Shown here: one piece after another, positions 18,009 through 24,755 of the stretch | How the letters are laid out: every line of letters begins with the position of its first letter | Position numbering within the stretch: position 1 is the first letter of the stretch | DNA from: an uncultured Eubacteriales bacterium | GTDB taxonomy: Bacteria; Bacillota; Clostridia; Christensenellales; UBA1242 | Direction of reading: 5' to 3' | Length of the DNA stretch: 36,874 bases | Assembly (NCBI GenBank): GCA_948514155.1 | Contig: CAOQYA010000009.1 | Coordinates: forward strand, 1 to 36,874 | The notes under the pieces: model-generated | What the model saw: only the letters and a program-made list of their open reading frames with translations | The model's database searches: none | What the model was told of the DNA's origin: nothing | Program-made: the position numbers and the translations under genes

Positions 18009-18212
18009 CTCCAAACCTAAAAGATAGTCAGTAGAAACTTTAAAGTATTCGGTTATCGTTATAATCATGTCTAGGTCAGTCGTTTGGACTCCTTTTTCCC
18101 ATTTACAAATTGTCCCCTTGGAAACTTTTAAGATACGAGCCAGTTGAGTCTGGTCTAAATTATGTTCAGTTCTTAACTCTTTTAATCGTTCAGCAAATTT
18201 GCAATCTTTCAT
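18003..18212 (-). CDS. XRE-family mini-repressor 1 (69 residues)
   Basis: This is a single helix-turn-helix DNA-binding domain with nothing attached. The motif region is LDQTQLARILKVSKGTICKWEKG (residues about 19-41), and it ends in the typical VSTDYLLGL. Proteins like this are phage or plasmid type repressors that bind operators as dimers. No Shine-Dalgarno site precedes the ATG; TAAAAC ends 7 bases and TATGCT 12 bases upstream. It is the last of three tandem paralogues, each with its own gap of about 57 bp, so each may have its own promoter. It shares the DYLLGL ending with copy 2. Confidence 0.92.
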   Translation of the reverse strand: MKDCKFAERLKELRTEHNLDQTQLARILKVSKGTICKWEKGVQTTDLDMIITITEYFKVSTDYLLGLED

Positions 18213-18270
18213 ATTTATAGTTTTAGCATAAACATTTAAATTTGTAAATCGAAATCATAGACATTGTAAC

Positions 18271-18480
18271 TTAATCAACTAGCCCCAAAAGATAATCAAC
18301 AGAAACATTAAAAAATAACGCTATCTTTATAAGTGTTTCATAGTCTGTTTCTTGTGTGCCCCTCTCCCAAGCACTGACAGTTTGTTTACTGATATTCAAA
18401 AGTTTTGCAAAGTCATTTTGACTTAGCCCCTCATCCTCTCGTAAAAATTTTAATTGCTCAGCAAACTTCGGTTTTTTCAT
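18271..18480 (-). CDS. XRE-family mini-repressor 2 (69 residues)
   Basis: A single-domain helix-turn-helix protein with recognition region LSQNDFAKLLNISKQTVSAWERG and the ending VSVDYLLGLVD. A TAAAAT hexamer (18487-18492) ends 6 bases before the ATG and no ribosome site is present, so leaderless translation is likely. The gap upstream holds AGACA-N7-TGTCT, a possible operator half-site pair. It is clearly a paralogue of the flanking repressors. Confidence 0.92.
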   Translation of the reverse strand: MKKPKFAEQLKFLREDEGLSQNDFAKLLNISKQTVSAWERGTQETDYETLIKIALFFNVSVDYLLGLVD

Positions 18481-18537
18481 GTCATAATTTTAACACGAAA
18501 TACTTTAGACAAATCCAATGTCTCGAAAATCGCACTT

Positions 18538-18744
18538 TTATTTTAAGCCAAGCATGTAATCAAGACTAACCCTAAAAAATTTTGTGATTTTTACAATCTT
18601 TAAAAGTTGCGGACTTCTTTCACCCGCCTCCCACGCTGCGATACTTTTTGGGCTCATTCCCAAAAGACGGGCAAGTTCACGCTGTGACAGCCCCGCTTTC
18701 TCTCTTTGTTCTTTTAGTCTAATATCAAATTTATTTATTTTCAT
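18538..18744 (-). CDS. XRE-family mini-repressor 3 (68 residues)
   Basis: A single-domain helix-turn-helix protein with LSQRELARLLGMSPKSIAAWEAG and the ending VSLDYMLGLK. TACAAT (18751-18756) ends 6 bases before the ATG; there is no ribosome site. A 17-bp palindrome (18784-18800) lies about 30 bp upstream of the -10 and is a candidate operator. It is the first of the three genes in the direction of transcription and directly follows the phage-like cassette. Confidence 0.92.
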   Translation of the reverse strand: MKINKFDIRLKEQREKAGLSQRELARLLGMSPKSIAAWEAGERSPQLLKIVKITKFFRVSLDYMLGLK

Positions 18745-18783
18745 AAGAGCATTGTATATAATTTTTCCACGAAATTTTAATCA

Positions 18784-18800
18784 GTCTTGAAAATCAAGAC
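18784..18800. promoter_or_regulatory. Candidate repressor operator
   Basis: A perfect inverted repeat GTCTTGA-N3-TCAAGAC, 17 bp in total, between the SPL-like gene terminator and the promoter of mini-repressor 3. Size and symmetry fit a dimeric XRE operator, but binding is inferred only. Confidence 0.45.
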
Positions 18801-18827
18801 AAAAAAACAGAGTTTTAACTCTGTTTT
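18800..18827. repeat. 28-bp direct repeat, left copy (also a terminator)
   Basis: This is identical to 21256-21283. It contains the hairpin ACAGAGTT/AACTCTGT with A and T runs on the two sides, and serves as the terminator of the SPL-like gene, whose TAA lies at its edge. The two copies bracket the four-gene phage-like cassette. Confidence 0.88.
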
Positions 18828-19647
18828 AATCGAATAAAGATATTTGTTCATTTTTTGAGACGCGAACGATATATTCATCTGGATTTTTCTCTTCCGGAAG
18901 AAGTTCTATATTAGGCGCAAGTTTTCTTAAACAAAATTTGTAATAAACTTGCTTTTTTGCTGGGCGAAGGAGCGAAATGCAATCTTCAAGATATTTTGGC
19001 CAGTCTTGCCATTTATCTTCACTTTTGTAGTTGTTAATTTTGCCAATTTTATAGTGGTCAACACAGTCCATTTCCAAAGTTTTTTTGATCAGTTTTAGGC
19101 TCTCTTCAGGGTCAATCGTTGGCTCAAAACTTGCAAAAGTTTTAATCCCATTATCATGCAAAATTTTAAGTGTTTCTAATCTCTCATTCGGCGTGCTGGC
19201 ATATGGCTCCCAATATTTGGACTTTTCCTCGTCTAAAAAAGTTAGTGTTGTGCCAACCGTTATTCTATCTCCAAACTCTTTAAAGACATCAAGGTCTCGT
19301 AGCATTTTCTTGCCACCTTTTGACAGCACCGCCACAGGCACTTTATATTCATTTAAAAGTTTAAGCGCCTCACGCGTTGTGAGCCCATCGTCAGCGCTAT
19401 CACAATAGCAGTCTCCCACGAACGATAAAAGAACTTGCTCAGCAAACGAATTTTTCTGCAAGTCTTTTTCCAGCCATCTCAAAACATCCTTTCTCGGCTC
19501 GGGCTTCCCAAAATAATCATCTGCTCTTTTTTGCAAAGTGTGCGGCGCATAACAATATCTGCATCTGTGACTGCAGCCGATATATAAATTGCACGCATAA
19601 GGACTATATTCTCTCGCCATCCCGCAAGGCTTATAAATTATGCTCAT
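18826..19647 (-). CDS. SPL-like radical SAM protein
   Basis: This 273-residue protein has the radical SAM cluster motif CSHRCRYC (Cys25, Cys29, Cys32) in an SPL-like context (CNLYIGCSHRCRYCYAP). It resembles the spore photoproduct lyase relatives often carried by phages and mobile elements, not the longer housekeeping SplB. Family members bind a 4Fe-4S cluster and split SAM to make a radical; the substrate is unknown. TATAAT (19654-19659, with an extended TGA) ends 6 bases before the ATG, and no ribosome site is present. It sits downstream of ParB-like and terminase-like genes, which supports a phage origin. Confidence 0.86.
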   Translation of the reverse strand: MSIIYKPCGMAREYSPYACNLYIGCSHRCRYCYAPHTLQKRADDYFGKPEPRKDVLRWLEKDLQKNSFAEQVLLSFVGDCYCDSADDGLTTREALKLLNEYKVPVAVLSKGGKKMLRDLDVFKEFGDRITVGTTLTFLDEEKSKYWEPYASTPNERLETLKILHDNGIKTFASFEPTIDPEESLKLIKKTLEMDCVDHYKIGKINNYKSEDKWQDWPKYLEDCISLLRPAKKQVYYKFCLRKLAPNIELLPEEKNPDEYIVRVSKNEQISLFD

Positions 19648-19653
19648 AGATAC

Positions 19654-19659
19654 ATTATA
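19654..19659 (-). promoter_or_regulatory. Extended -10 of the SPL-like gene
   Basis: TGATATAAT on the minus strand is a perfect extended -10. It ends 6 bases before the ATG. No good -35 is visible, which extended -10 promoters can tolerate. Confidence 0.6.
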
Positions 19660-19685
19660 TCACAGAAGAAAAATTTTTAAATGTT

Positions 19686-20231
19686 TTAAATAACAAAATA
19701 TCCATAATGTTTATCGAAATTGTCTCTTATTGCATAATAATTGACTTCTTTAATTCCGTTTTTTGCCAAAAATTCATAAAAGAATTCTATTGCTCTTGCA
19801 TTAAACAGAGATGGCGCTTTATTATAAAAACTTTTGAAGTTAAATTCCCTTTTAGCCTCATTTTGTATTTTTGTAAACTCGTTAGTAATTAAAGTGTAAA
19901 GGACAATTGTTCCTTTTTTAATTTTGTCATTATTCAATATTTTTTTATATAAATCAAATGCAATTCCATAACTATCGCAATCTATAACATTAAACTCACT
20001 AATGTTAAGCGCATCGAAAACTTTCCTTGTATCTGCGGTCAAATTTGTTCCTTTATTATTTTCGATGTCGATGCCAAAATATTTATCAGTTTTAATGTTA
20101 TTCCACAAAACATTTCTGCCTGCAAATAAATCTATAACTTTAACGACTTTCAAATTTTTAATTGCTTCTCTTCTAATAAATATCTTGTTTGCTATCGATT
20201 TATTATCTGTTTTAGTTGCTTGTAGACTCAA
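19686..20231 (-). CDS. Putative SAM-dependent methyltransferase-like protein
   Basis: This 181-residue protein has a class I methyltransferase-like motif I, VIDLFAGRNVLW (about residues 33-44), followed by YFGIDIENN as the acidic ribose-binding strand and FNVIDCDSYGIAFD as a possible later motif. No clear catalytic NPPY or PC motif is present, so the activity is uncertain; it may modify or just bind DNA or nucleotides. I place the start at TTG 20229-20231 because AAGGAG lies 6 bases upstream; another TTG at 20237 touches that site. It overlaps the ParB-like gene by 20 bases. Its base composition is much more AT-rich than the housekeeping genes, which suggests transfer. Confidence 0.6.
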   Translation of the reverse strand: MSLQATKTDNKSIANKIFIRREAIKNLKVVKVIDLFAGRNVLWNNIKTDKYFGIDIENNKGTNLTADTRKVFDALNISEFNVIDCDSYGIAFDLYKKILNNDKIKKGTIVLYTLITNEFTKIQNEAKREFNFKSFYNKAPSLFNARAIEFFYEFLAKNGIKEVNYYAIRDNFDKHYGYFVI

Positions 20232-20757
20232 TTTCAACTCCTTCTATCTTTTTAATATCGTTGATAATTTTAAGCATTTGATCATTTTTGTTAATATCAA
20301 GACTTATTAAATAATGCACCTTTTCAATAGGCTTTAACAATCGCCTTTGCACACGAACGCAAGTTTTTAAATATTTATCTATATCTATTCCGAAATCTGT
20401 AAAATCAAAATTCTGCAGCTTTTTTAATTCTTTATATAATATTCCGTCATCAAATCCCGTCTCTAAATTTGTAGAATTGTGGGCAATAACATATGCCTGC
20501 TGTTCTTCTGTTGTTAGGTGGTCAAGTCTTACACAAGGCAACTTTTTAATTCCTAACATTTTAGCGGCTTCAACTCGCCCATTTCCTTCAAGCACAACAT
20601 TATTTTTTCCTGCTATCCCCAATGGGTCATTAAAGCCAAATTCTCTAATAGAATTCGCAATATGCTCAATTTGCTCTCGAGTGTGAATTTTGGAGTTGCT
20701 TGAATAATGCATGAGCAAATTCGTGTCAATGTATTCTATTTTTAGTTCTTCATTCAT
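20212..20757 (-). CDS. ParB/Srx-fold domain protein
   Basis: This 181-residue protein has the N-terminal ParB-like domain: a first strand with YIDTNLLMHY, EQIEHIANSIREFGFNDPLGI, then VVLEGNGRVEAAKMLGIKKLPCVRLDHLTTEEQQAYVIAHN. The typical GxxR segment reads EGNGRVEAAK. Short phage-borne ParB-like proteins of this type often sit by terminase and methyltransferase genes. They may bind nucleotides or nick DNA rather than segregate plasmids. A GAGG site lies 8 bases before the ATG. The ATG overlaps the stop of the terminase-like gene by one base (TAATG). Confidence 0.85.
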   Translation of the reverse strand: MNEELKIEYIDTNLLMHYSSNSKIHTREQIEHIANSIREFGFNDPLGIAGKNNVVLEGNGRVEAAKMLGIKKLPCVRLDHLTTEEQQAYVIAHNSTNLETGFDDGILYKELKKLQNFDFTDFGIDIDKYLKTCVRVQRRLLKPIEKVHYLISLDINKNDQMLKIINDIKKIEGVEIESTSN

Positions 20758-21173
20758 TATCTTTTCCTCATCTGTGGCGTTAGTCTTAAATCCTTTAATA
20801 TTTTTTCAAGTTGCTTATTGCAATCAATCCATGTTTTATAATGCTCATTTTCTTTGACAACAACTTTAGGCGTTTTTCCATCATTTGAAACGCCCGTGAC
20901 TATGCGAATATATCTTTCTGGATTTTTGTTATATTCTTTCCACGCTCTATCTCTAATTATTTTTAGTTGACAATATTGCCAAATAAGTTCCGCGTCAGTT
21001 GGTGACAATCTATATTTTATACTTTTCTTTAGTTGACAAATTATTTCTTGATAAGCGACCTTTTCCTCTAATGTTAAATTGTCTGGAATTTGCAAAATTT
21101 CATTATTGATTTTTTCAGTCTCCAAAAGATTTTTCTTGTAATTTAATTTTTCTTGATATTCTTCTTCGTCCAT
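20757..21173 (-). CDS. P27-like small terminase subunit
   Basis: This 138-residue helical protein resembles P27-family phage terminase small subunits, which recognise phage DNA for packaging. Supporting features are LSPTDAELIWQYCQL, the RDRAW motif, the central V-x-x-E-H-Y-K-T-W segment and the ending LEKILKDLRLTPQMRKR, which matches the family's LGLTPxxRxR close. A GGGAG site precedes the ATG. A promoter lies about 30 bp upstream. No large terminase, portal or capsid gene follows, so this is either a remnant or a satellite-type cassette. The family call is from pattern memory. Confidence 0.65.
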   Translation of the reverse strand: MDEEEYQEKLNYKKNLLETEKINNEILQIPDNLTLEEKVAYQEIICQLKKSIKYRLSPTDAELIWQYCQLKIIRDRAWKEYNKNPERYIRIVTGVSNDGKTPKVVVKENEHYKTWIDCNKQLEKILKDLRLTPQMRKR

Positions 21174-21200
21174 TTTTTTATCTCCCTATTTCTTTTAAAG

Positions 21201-21229
21201 AATTTAACATGCAGATTTGCTAAATGCAA
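21201..21229 (-). promoter_or_regulatory. Promoter of the phage-like cassette
   Basis: TTGCAT (21224-21229), 17 bases and TAAATT (21201-21206) with an extended TGT. It should drive the terminase-, ParB- and methyltransferase-like genes. Confidence 0.6.
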
Positions 21230-21255
21230 CACTGTGCGCCATAAATTTTAGTTAG

Positions 21256-21283
21256 CAAAAAAACAGAGTTTTAACTCTGTTTT
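21256..21283. repeat. 28-bp direct repeat, right copy (also a terminator)
   Basis: This is identical to 18800-18827. Here it forms the terminator of the Ca2+ ATPase gene and contains that gene's TAA stop codon. Confidence 0.88.
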
Positions 21284-23892
21284 CTTTGTCTGCGACGGAG
21301 GAAAATTTTACAGATTTCGCTGGCAAGAAGCATAAGCATCGACACAAGGAAAATCCACAGCCATTCAAGGCCAGTTAAAGGCGCAAGTTTAAGCACCTTA
21401 TGCAGCGGCGTGAGTGCAATTAGCGATAACAGCCCGCCCGCAAACGCGATTGCAATTATGCACCACTTGTTTTTGAAAGGATTGGATTTAAATATGCTTG
21501 CCTCTGTGCGCACCGATAGAAGATAGAAGAACTGCACGATGTTAAGTGTGTAGAAAGCCATGCTCATTGCACTTTCCGCGCCGTAGAAATTCAGCCCTAT
21601 GCAGAAAGACGAAATTGTCAGCAGCGTTTGCACCAGCCCCATAATCACCGTCACCCAGCCATTGCCGTCACTAAACAGCCCCTTCGATTTTGGCCGCGGC
21701 TTGGCGTCCATGAGGTTACTCTCGGCCGGCTCGACACCCAGCGCGATTGCCGGCAAACTATCAGTGATAAGGTTAACAAAAAGAATTTGAATTGGCAAGA
21801 GGAAAACATATTGCGGAAAGATTAGTGTTGCGATAAACAATGCCAAAATCTCGCCCATGTTTGCGGAAAAGAGGAATTTAACCGTTTTTTGGATATTTTT
21901 ATAAACTTTCCTGCCCTCTTCCACCGCAACAACGATTGTGGCAAAGTTGTCGTCGGTGATAATGAGGTCGGCCACTTCTTTTGTGACATCGGTGCCGGTT
22001 ATGCCCATGCCGATGCCGATGTTTGCCTTTTTCATGCTGGCTGCATCGTTGACGCCATCGCCGGTCATTGCAACAACATGGCCAAGGCTTTTAAGCCCCT
22101 CCACAATTCTCACCTTGTTTTCGGGACTGACGCGGGCAAAGATGTTCACGGTTTTTAGTTTTTCAAGGAGTTTTTCGTCGGAAAGCGCGTCAATTTCGCT
22201 GCCGGTCATAATTTCGCTCTTTTTTGAGACAACGCCGATTTCTTTGCCGACCGCATAAGCCGTTTCCATGTGGTCGCCAGTTATCATAATCGGCCTCATG
22301 CCTGCGCTTTTACATTTTTTAACAGCCGAAACAACCTCCTTTCTCGGCGGGTCAATCATGCCAACCATTCCGAGGAAAACGAGATTATCTTCCTTGTATC
22401 TTTTCTCGTCGTCGACACACTTGTAAGCAAAGCCGAGCACGCGCAATGCCTTGCCCGCCATTTGCGAGTTGATTTTTTCAATCATTGCGCGGCGCTCTGT
22501 TGTGAGGTCGATTTCAATTCCCGCAATCACCATTTTACTGCAGCGGTCAAGCAGCATATCAACTGCTCCCTTAACAAACGCGAGTTTTCTGCCTTCGAAC
22601 ATGTTGATTGTGCTCATCAGTTTGCGTTCGGAGTCAAACGGCACTTCGCCAAGGCGTTTAGACGAACTTTCTAGCCCCGCCTTATCGAAACCATATTTTT
22701 TTGAAAATTCGACAAGCGCAACTTCGGTCGGGTCGCCGCTATATCCATGCTTGCCAGGCGCGGCGTCGTTGCAGAGCGTCATGCCGGCAAGCAGAAGATT
22801 GAAATCTTTGCCAAGGTGCGCGCGAGTGAAACTTAATTTGTTGTCGCAATAGACGGCTTTAACTTGCATCCTATTTTGCGTGATTGTGCCCGTCTTATCA
22901 GAGCAAATAACATCGCAGGACCCGAGAGTTTCCACCGAGTGCATATGTTTAACAATCGCACGCTGTTTTGCAAGCTGCGAAATGCCTAGGCTCATGATAA
23001 TTGTAATCACCGCAGGCATGCTTTCAGGAATTGCAGCTACCGAGATAGCAACCGCCGTTAAGAATGCATCCAGCGGGCTAAAGCCGGCAACAAGTTCGAT
23101 AATAAATGTGACAACGGCCATCGCTAAAATGAGAAAAGTAATTGTTTTGCCAAGGTCTTTAATTCCTTGCTGAAGCGGAGTCATTTCTTTTTTCGCATTT
23201 GCTATCACGCCGGCAATCTTGCCAAGTTCCGAGTTTTTGCCAACGCCAACCGCAATCGCGAGGCCTCGCCCCTTAACCACAGTCGTGCCATTGTAGACCA
23301 TGTTCTTGCGCTCCGAAAGCGGAGTGCCGGCTTTGCAAATCTCCCTCGCGTCCTTTTCCACAGGGTGACTTTCGCCTGTCAGAGACGCCTCGTCCACAAT
23401 AAGCGAAGCGCTCTCAATCAGCCTGCAGTCAGCCGGGACAATGCTGCCCGCCTCCAGCACCACAATGTCGCCAGGGACGATGTTTTCACTTCGAATTTTT
23501 ATTTGCGCGCCGCCCCGGACAATCACACTTTCGGGCTGCGTCATTCGCTCCAGCGCCTGCATACTTTTTTCGGCTTTATTTTCTTGCAGCATGCCAAACA
23601 CAGCGTTCATGAGAACAATTGCAAGGATAACCGCGCCGTCAACAATCTCGCTCGAGGTGTGCTGCACAATTCCAATAACAAAACTAACTGTGGCAGACGC
23701 AAGAAGAATTAAAATCATAAGGTCGGCAAACTGCATAAAAAACTTTTTTAAAAGGCTGCTATTTTTGCCTTTCTCGATGCGCTCTGCCGCAAACTTCTTT
23801 TCTCTGATTTTGGCTTCTTCGTGGGATAAGCCCTTTTGCGAAGAAGAAAACTCCGACAAACATGTGTCGATAGATTTTGAATAGTAGTCCAT
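21271..23892 (-). CDS. P-type Ca2+-transporting ATPase (P2A type)
   Basis: This 873-residue pump uses ATP to move Ca2+ out of the cytoplasm. Motifs in order are TGES (172-175, actuator), PESMP (289-293, M4 ion site), DKTGTIT (332-338, phosphorylated Asp332), KGAVDMLL (nucleotide domain), TGDHMETA, and MTGDGVNDAASMKKANIGIGMG (hinge). The M5 segment SANMGE and M6 segment NLITDSLPA carry the Glu, Asn, Thr and Asp that coordinate Ca2+ in SERCA-like pumps, so Ca2+ is the best substrate call. The start is ATG 23892, 11 bases after uppP, with an AAGG ribosome site, so the two genes form an operon. Confidence 0.93.
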   Translation of the reverse strand: MDYYSKSIDTCLSEFSSSQKGLSHEEAKIREKKFAAERIEKGKNSSLLKKFFMQFADLMILILLASATVSFVIGIVQHTSSEIVDGAVILAIVLMNAVFGMLQENKAEKSMQALERMTQPESVIVRGGAQIKIRSENIVPGDIVVLEAGSIVPADCRLIESASLIVDEASLTGESHPVEKDAREICKAGTPLSERKNMVYNGTTVVKGRGLAIAVGVGKNSELGKIAGVIANAKKEMTPLQQGIKDLGKTITFLILAMAVVTFIIELVAGFSPLDAFLTAVAISVAAIPESMPAVITIIMSLGISQLAKQRAIVKHMHSVETLGSCDVICSDKTGTITQNRMQVKAVYCDNKLSFTRAHLGKDFNLLLAGMTLCNDAAPGKHGYSGDPTEVALVEFSKKYGFDKAGLESSSKRLGEVPFDSERKLMSTINMFEGRKLAFVKGAVDMLLDRCSKMVIAGIEIDLTTERRAMIEKINSQMAGKALRVLGFAYKCVDDEKRYKEDNLVFLGMVGMIDPPRKEVVSAVKKCKSAGMRPIMITGDHMETAYAVGKEIGVVSKKSEIMTGSEIDALSDEKLLEKLKTVNIFARVSPENKVRIVEGLKSLGHVVAMTGDGVNDAASMKKANIGIGMGITGTDVTKEVADLIITDDNFATIVVAVEEGRKVYKNIQKTVKFLFSANMGEILALFIATLIFPQYVFLLPIQILFVNLITDSLPAIALGVEPAESNLMDAKPRPKSKGLFSDGNGWVTVIMGLVQTLLTISSFCIGLNFYGAESAMSMAFYTLNIVQFFYLLSVRTEASIFKSNPFKNKWCIIAIAFAGGLLSLIALTPLHKVLKLAPLTGLEWLWIFLVSMLMLLASEICKIFLRRRQRKQS

Positions 23893-23903
23893 ATCCTAAC
23901 CTT

Positions 23904-24674
23904 TTACACAAATATTGTTATGATGGTCAAAATCAATAAATACAAACTAAACCAACGGAAATTGAGTTTTTGCGTGAGTTTTATCATAAACTTAATGGAA
24001 AGCACGCCCACAATAAATGCCGCAACACAGCCAAGCACCAGCCCTGCCACATTCACGGCCGGAAGCGAGCCAAGTTTAATAAGTTTGTAAATTTCCATGC
24101 ACATCGAAAGAAAAATCACCGGAATGCTCATAAGAAAGGAAAACTTAGCCACCTTTTCGCGGTCGCCGCCCGCGAGTACACCCGCACAGATTGTAGAGCC
24201 GGAGCGTGATATGCCAGGAAGAGTTGCCAGCCCTTGCGCCGCGCCCATAATAAGGCTTTGCTTGTAAGAGAGCGGCATGTTTAGAGAGACTGTCTTCTTT
24301 TTCTGAAGAAAGAAGTCGGTGGCAAGCAGCACGATTGCAGTTATCATAAAACAAATTGGCAGCATCGCGCCCTCAAAGGCTTCAGTGATAAACGGATAAA
24401 TGATAAGCACAATAAAGCAAGTGGGAATTGTTGCTGTTATAATTTTGCGGCTTAAGTCGGAGAAAGGATGTCGCACAACGCTCCACACTTCTTTTCTTAA
24501 AACAACAATCACCGAAAGAAGTGTTGCCACATGCAAAAGAATGCTCACAAACAGGCTGTCTTCTATGCCAAATATGCGTGATAAAAGCACCAAGTGCCCG
24601 CTTGACGAAACGGGAAGAAACTCGGTCAGCCCCTGCACAACACCTAAAACAATCAGCGCCCAAAATCCACTCAT
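23904..24674 (-). CDS. uppP: Undecaprenyl-diphosphate phosphatase
   Basis: This 256-residue membrane enzyme dephosphorylates undecaprenyl diphosphate to recycle the lipid carrier for peptidoglycan. Both family motifs are present: GLTEFLPVSSSGH (15-27) with the catalytic Glu18, and PGISRSGS (153-160). About eight membrane helices are evident, and the length is slightly short of the usual 265-280. An AGGA site lies 7 bases before the ATG. It leads an operon with the Ca2+ ATPase. UppP activity also affects bacitracin tolerance. Confidence 0.95.
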   Translation of the reverse strand: MSGFWALIVLGVVQGLTEFLPVSSSGHLVLLSRIFGIEDSLFVSILLHVATLLSVIVVLRKEVWSVVRHPFSDLSRKIITATIPTCFIVLIIYPFITEAFEGAMLPICFMITAIVLLATDFFLQKKKTVSLNMPLSYKQSLIMGAAQGLATLPGISRSGSTICAGVLAGGDREKVAKFSFLMSIPVIFLSMCMEIYKLIKLGSLPAVNVAGLVLGCVAAFIVGVLSIKFMIKLTQKLNFRWFSLYLLILTIITIFV

Positions 24675-24721
24675 AAACTTGTCCTACCCTTATTTTGTGC
24701 CCCGCCGCTTTTAAATATGAC

Positions 24722-24754
24722 AAAAAAAACTCTGCGTTTAGGCAGAGTTTTCTT
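24722..24754 (-). terminator. Terminator of the AT-hook protein gene
   Basis: AACTCTGC and GCAGAGTT arms (24728-24749) are followed on the minus strand by six or more T. It lies directly after the stop codon at 24756. Confidence 0.85.
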
Positions 24755-24755
24755 T

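Noticed and set aside
21271..24674. uppP and Ca2+ ATPase as part of the phage-like cassette
   Set aside because: Both are ordinary housekeeping genes with normal composition and lie outside the 28-bp repeats.
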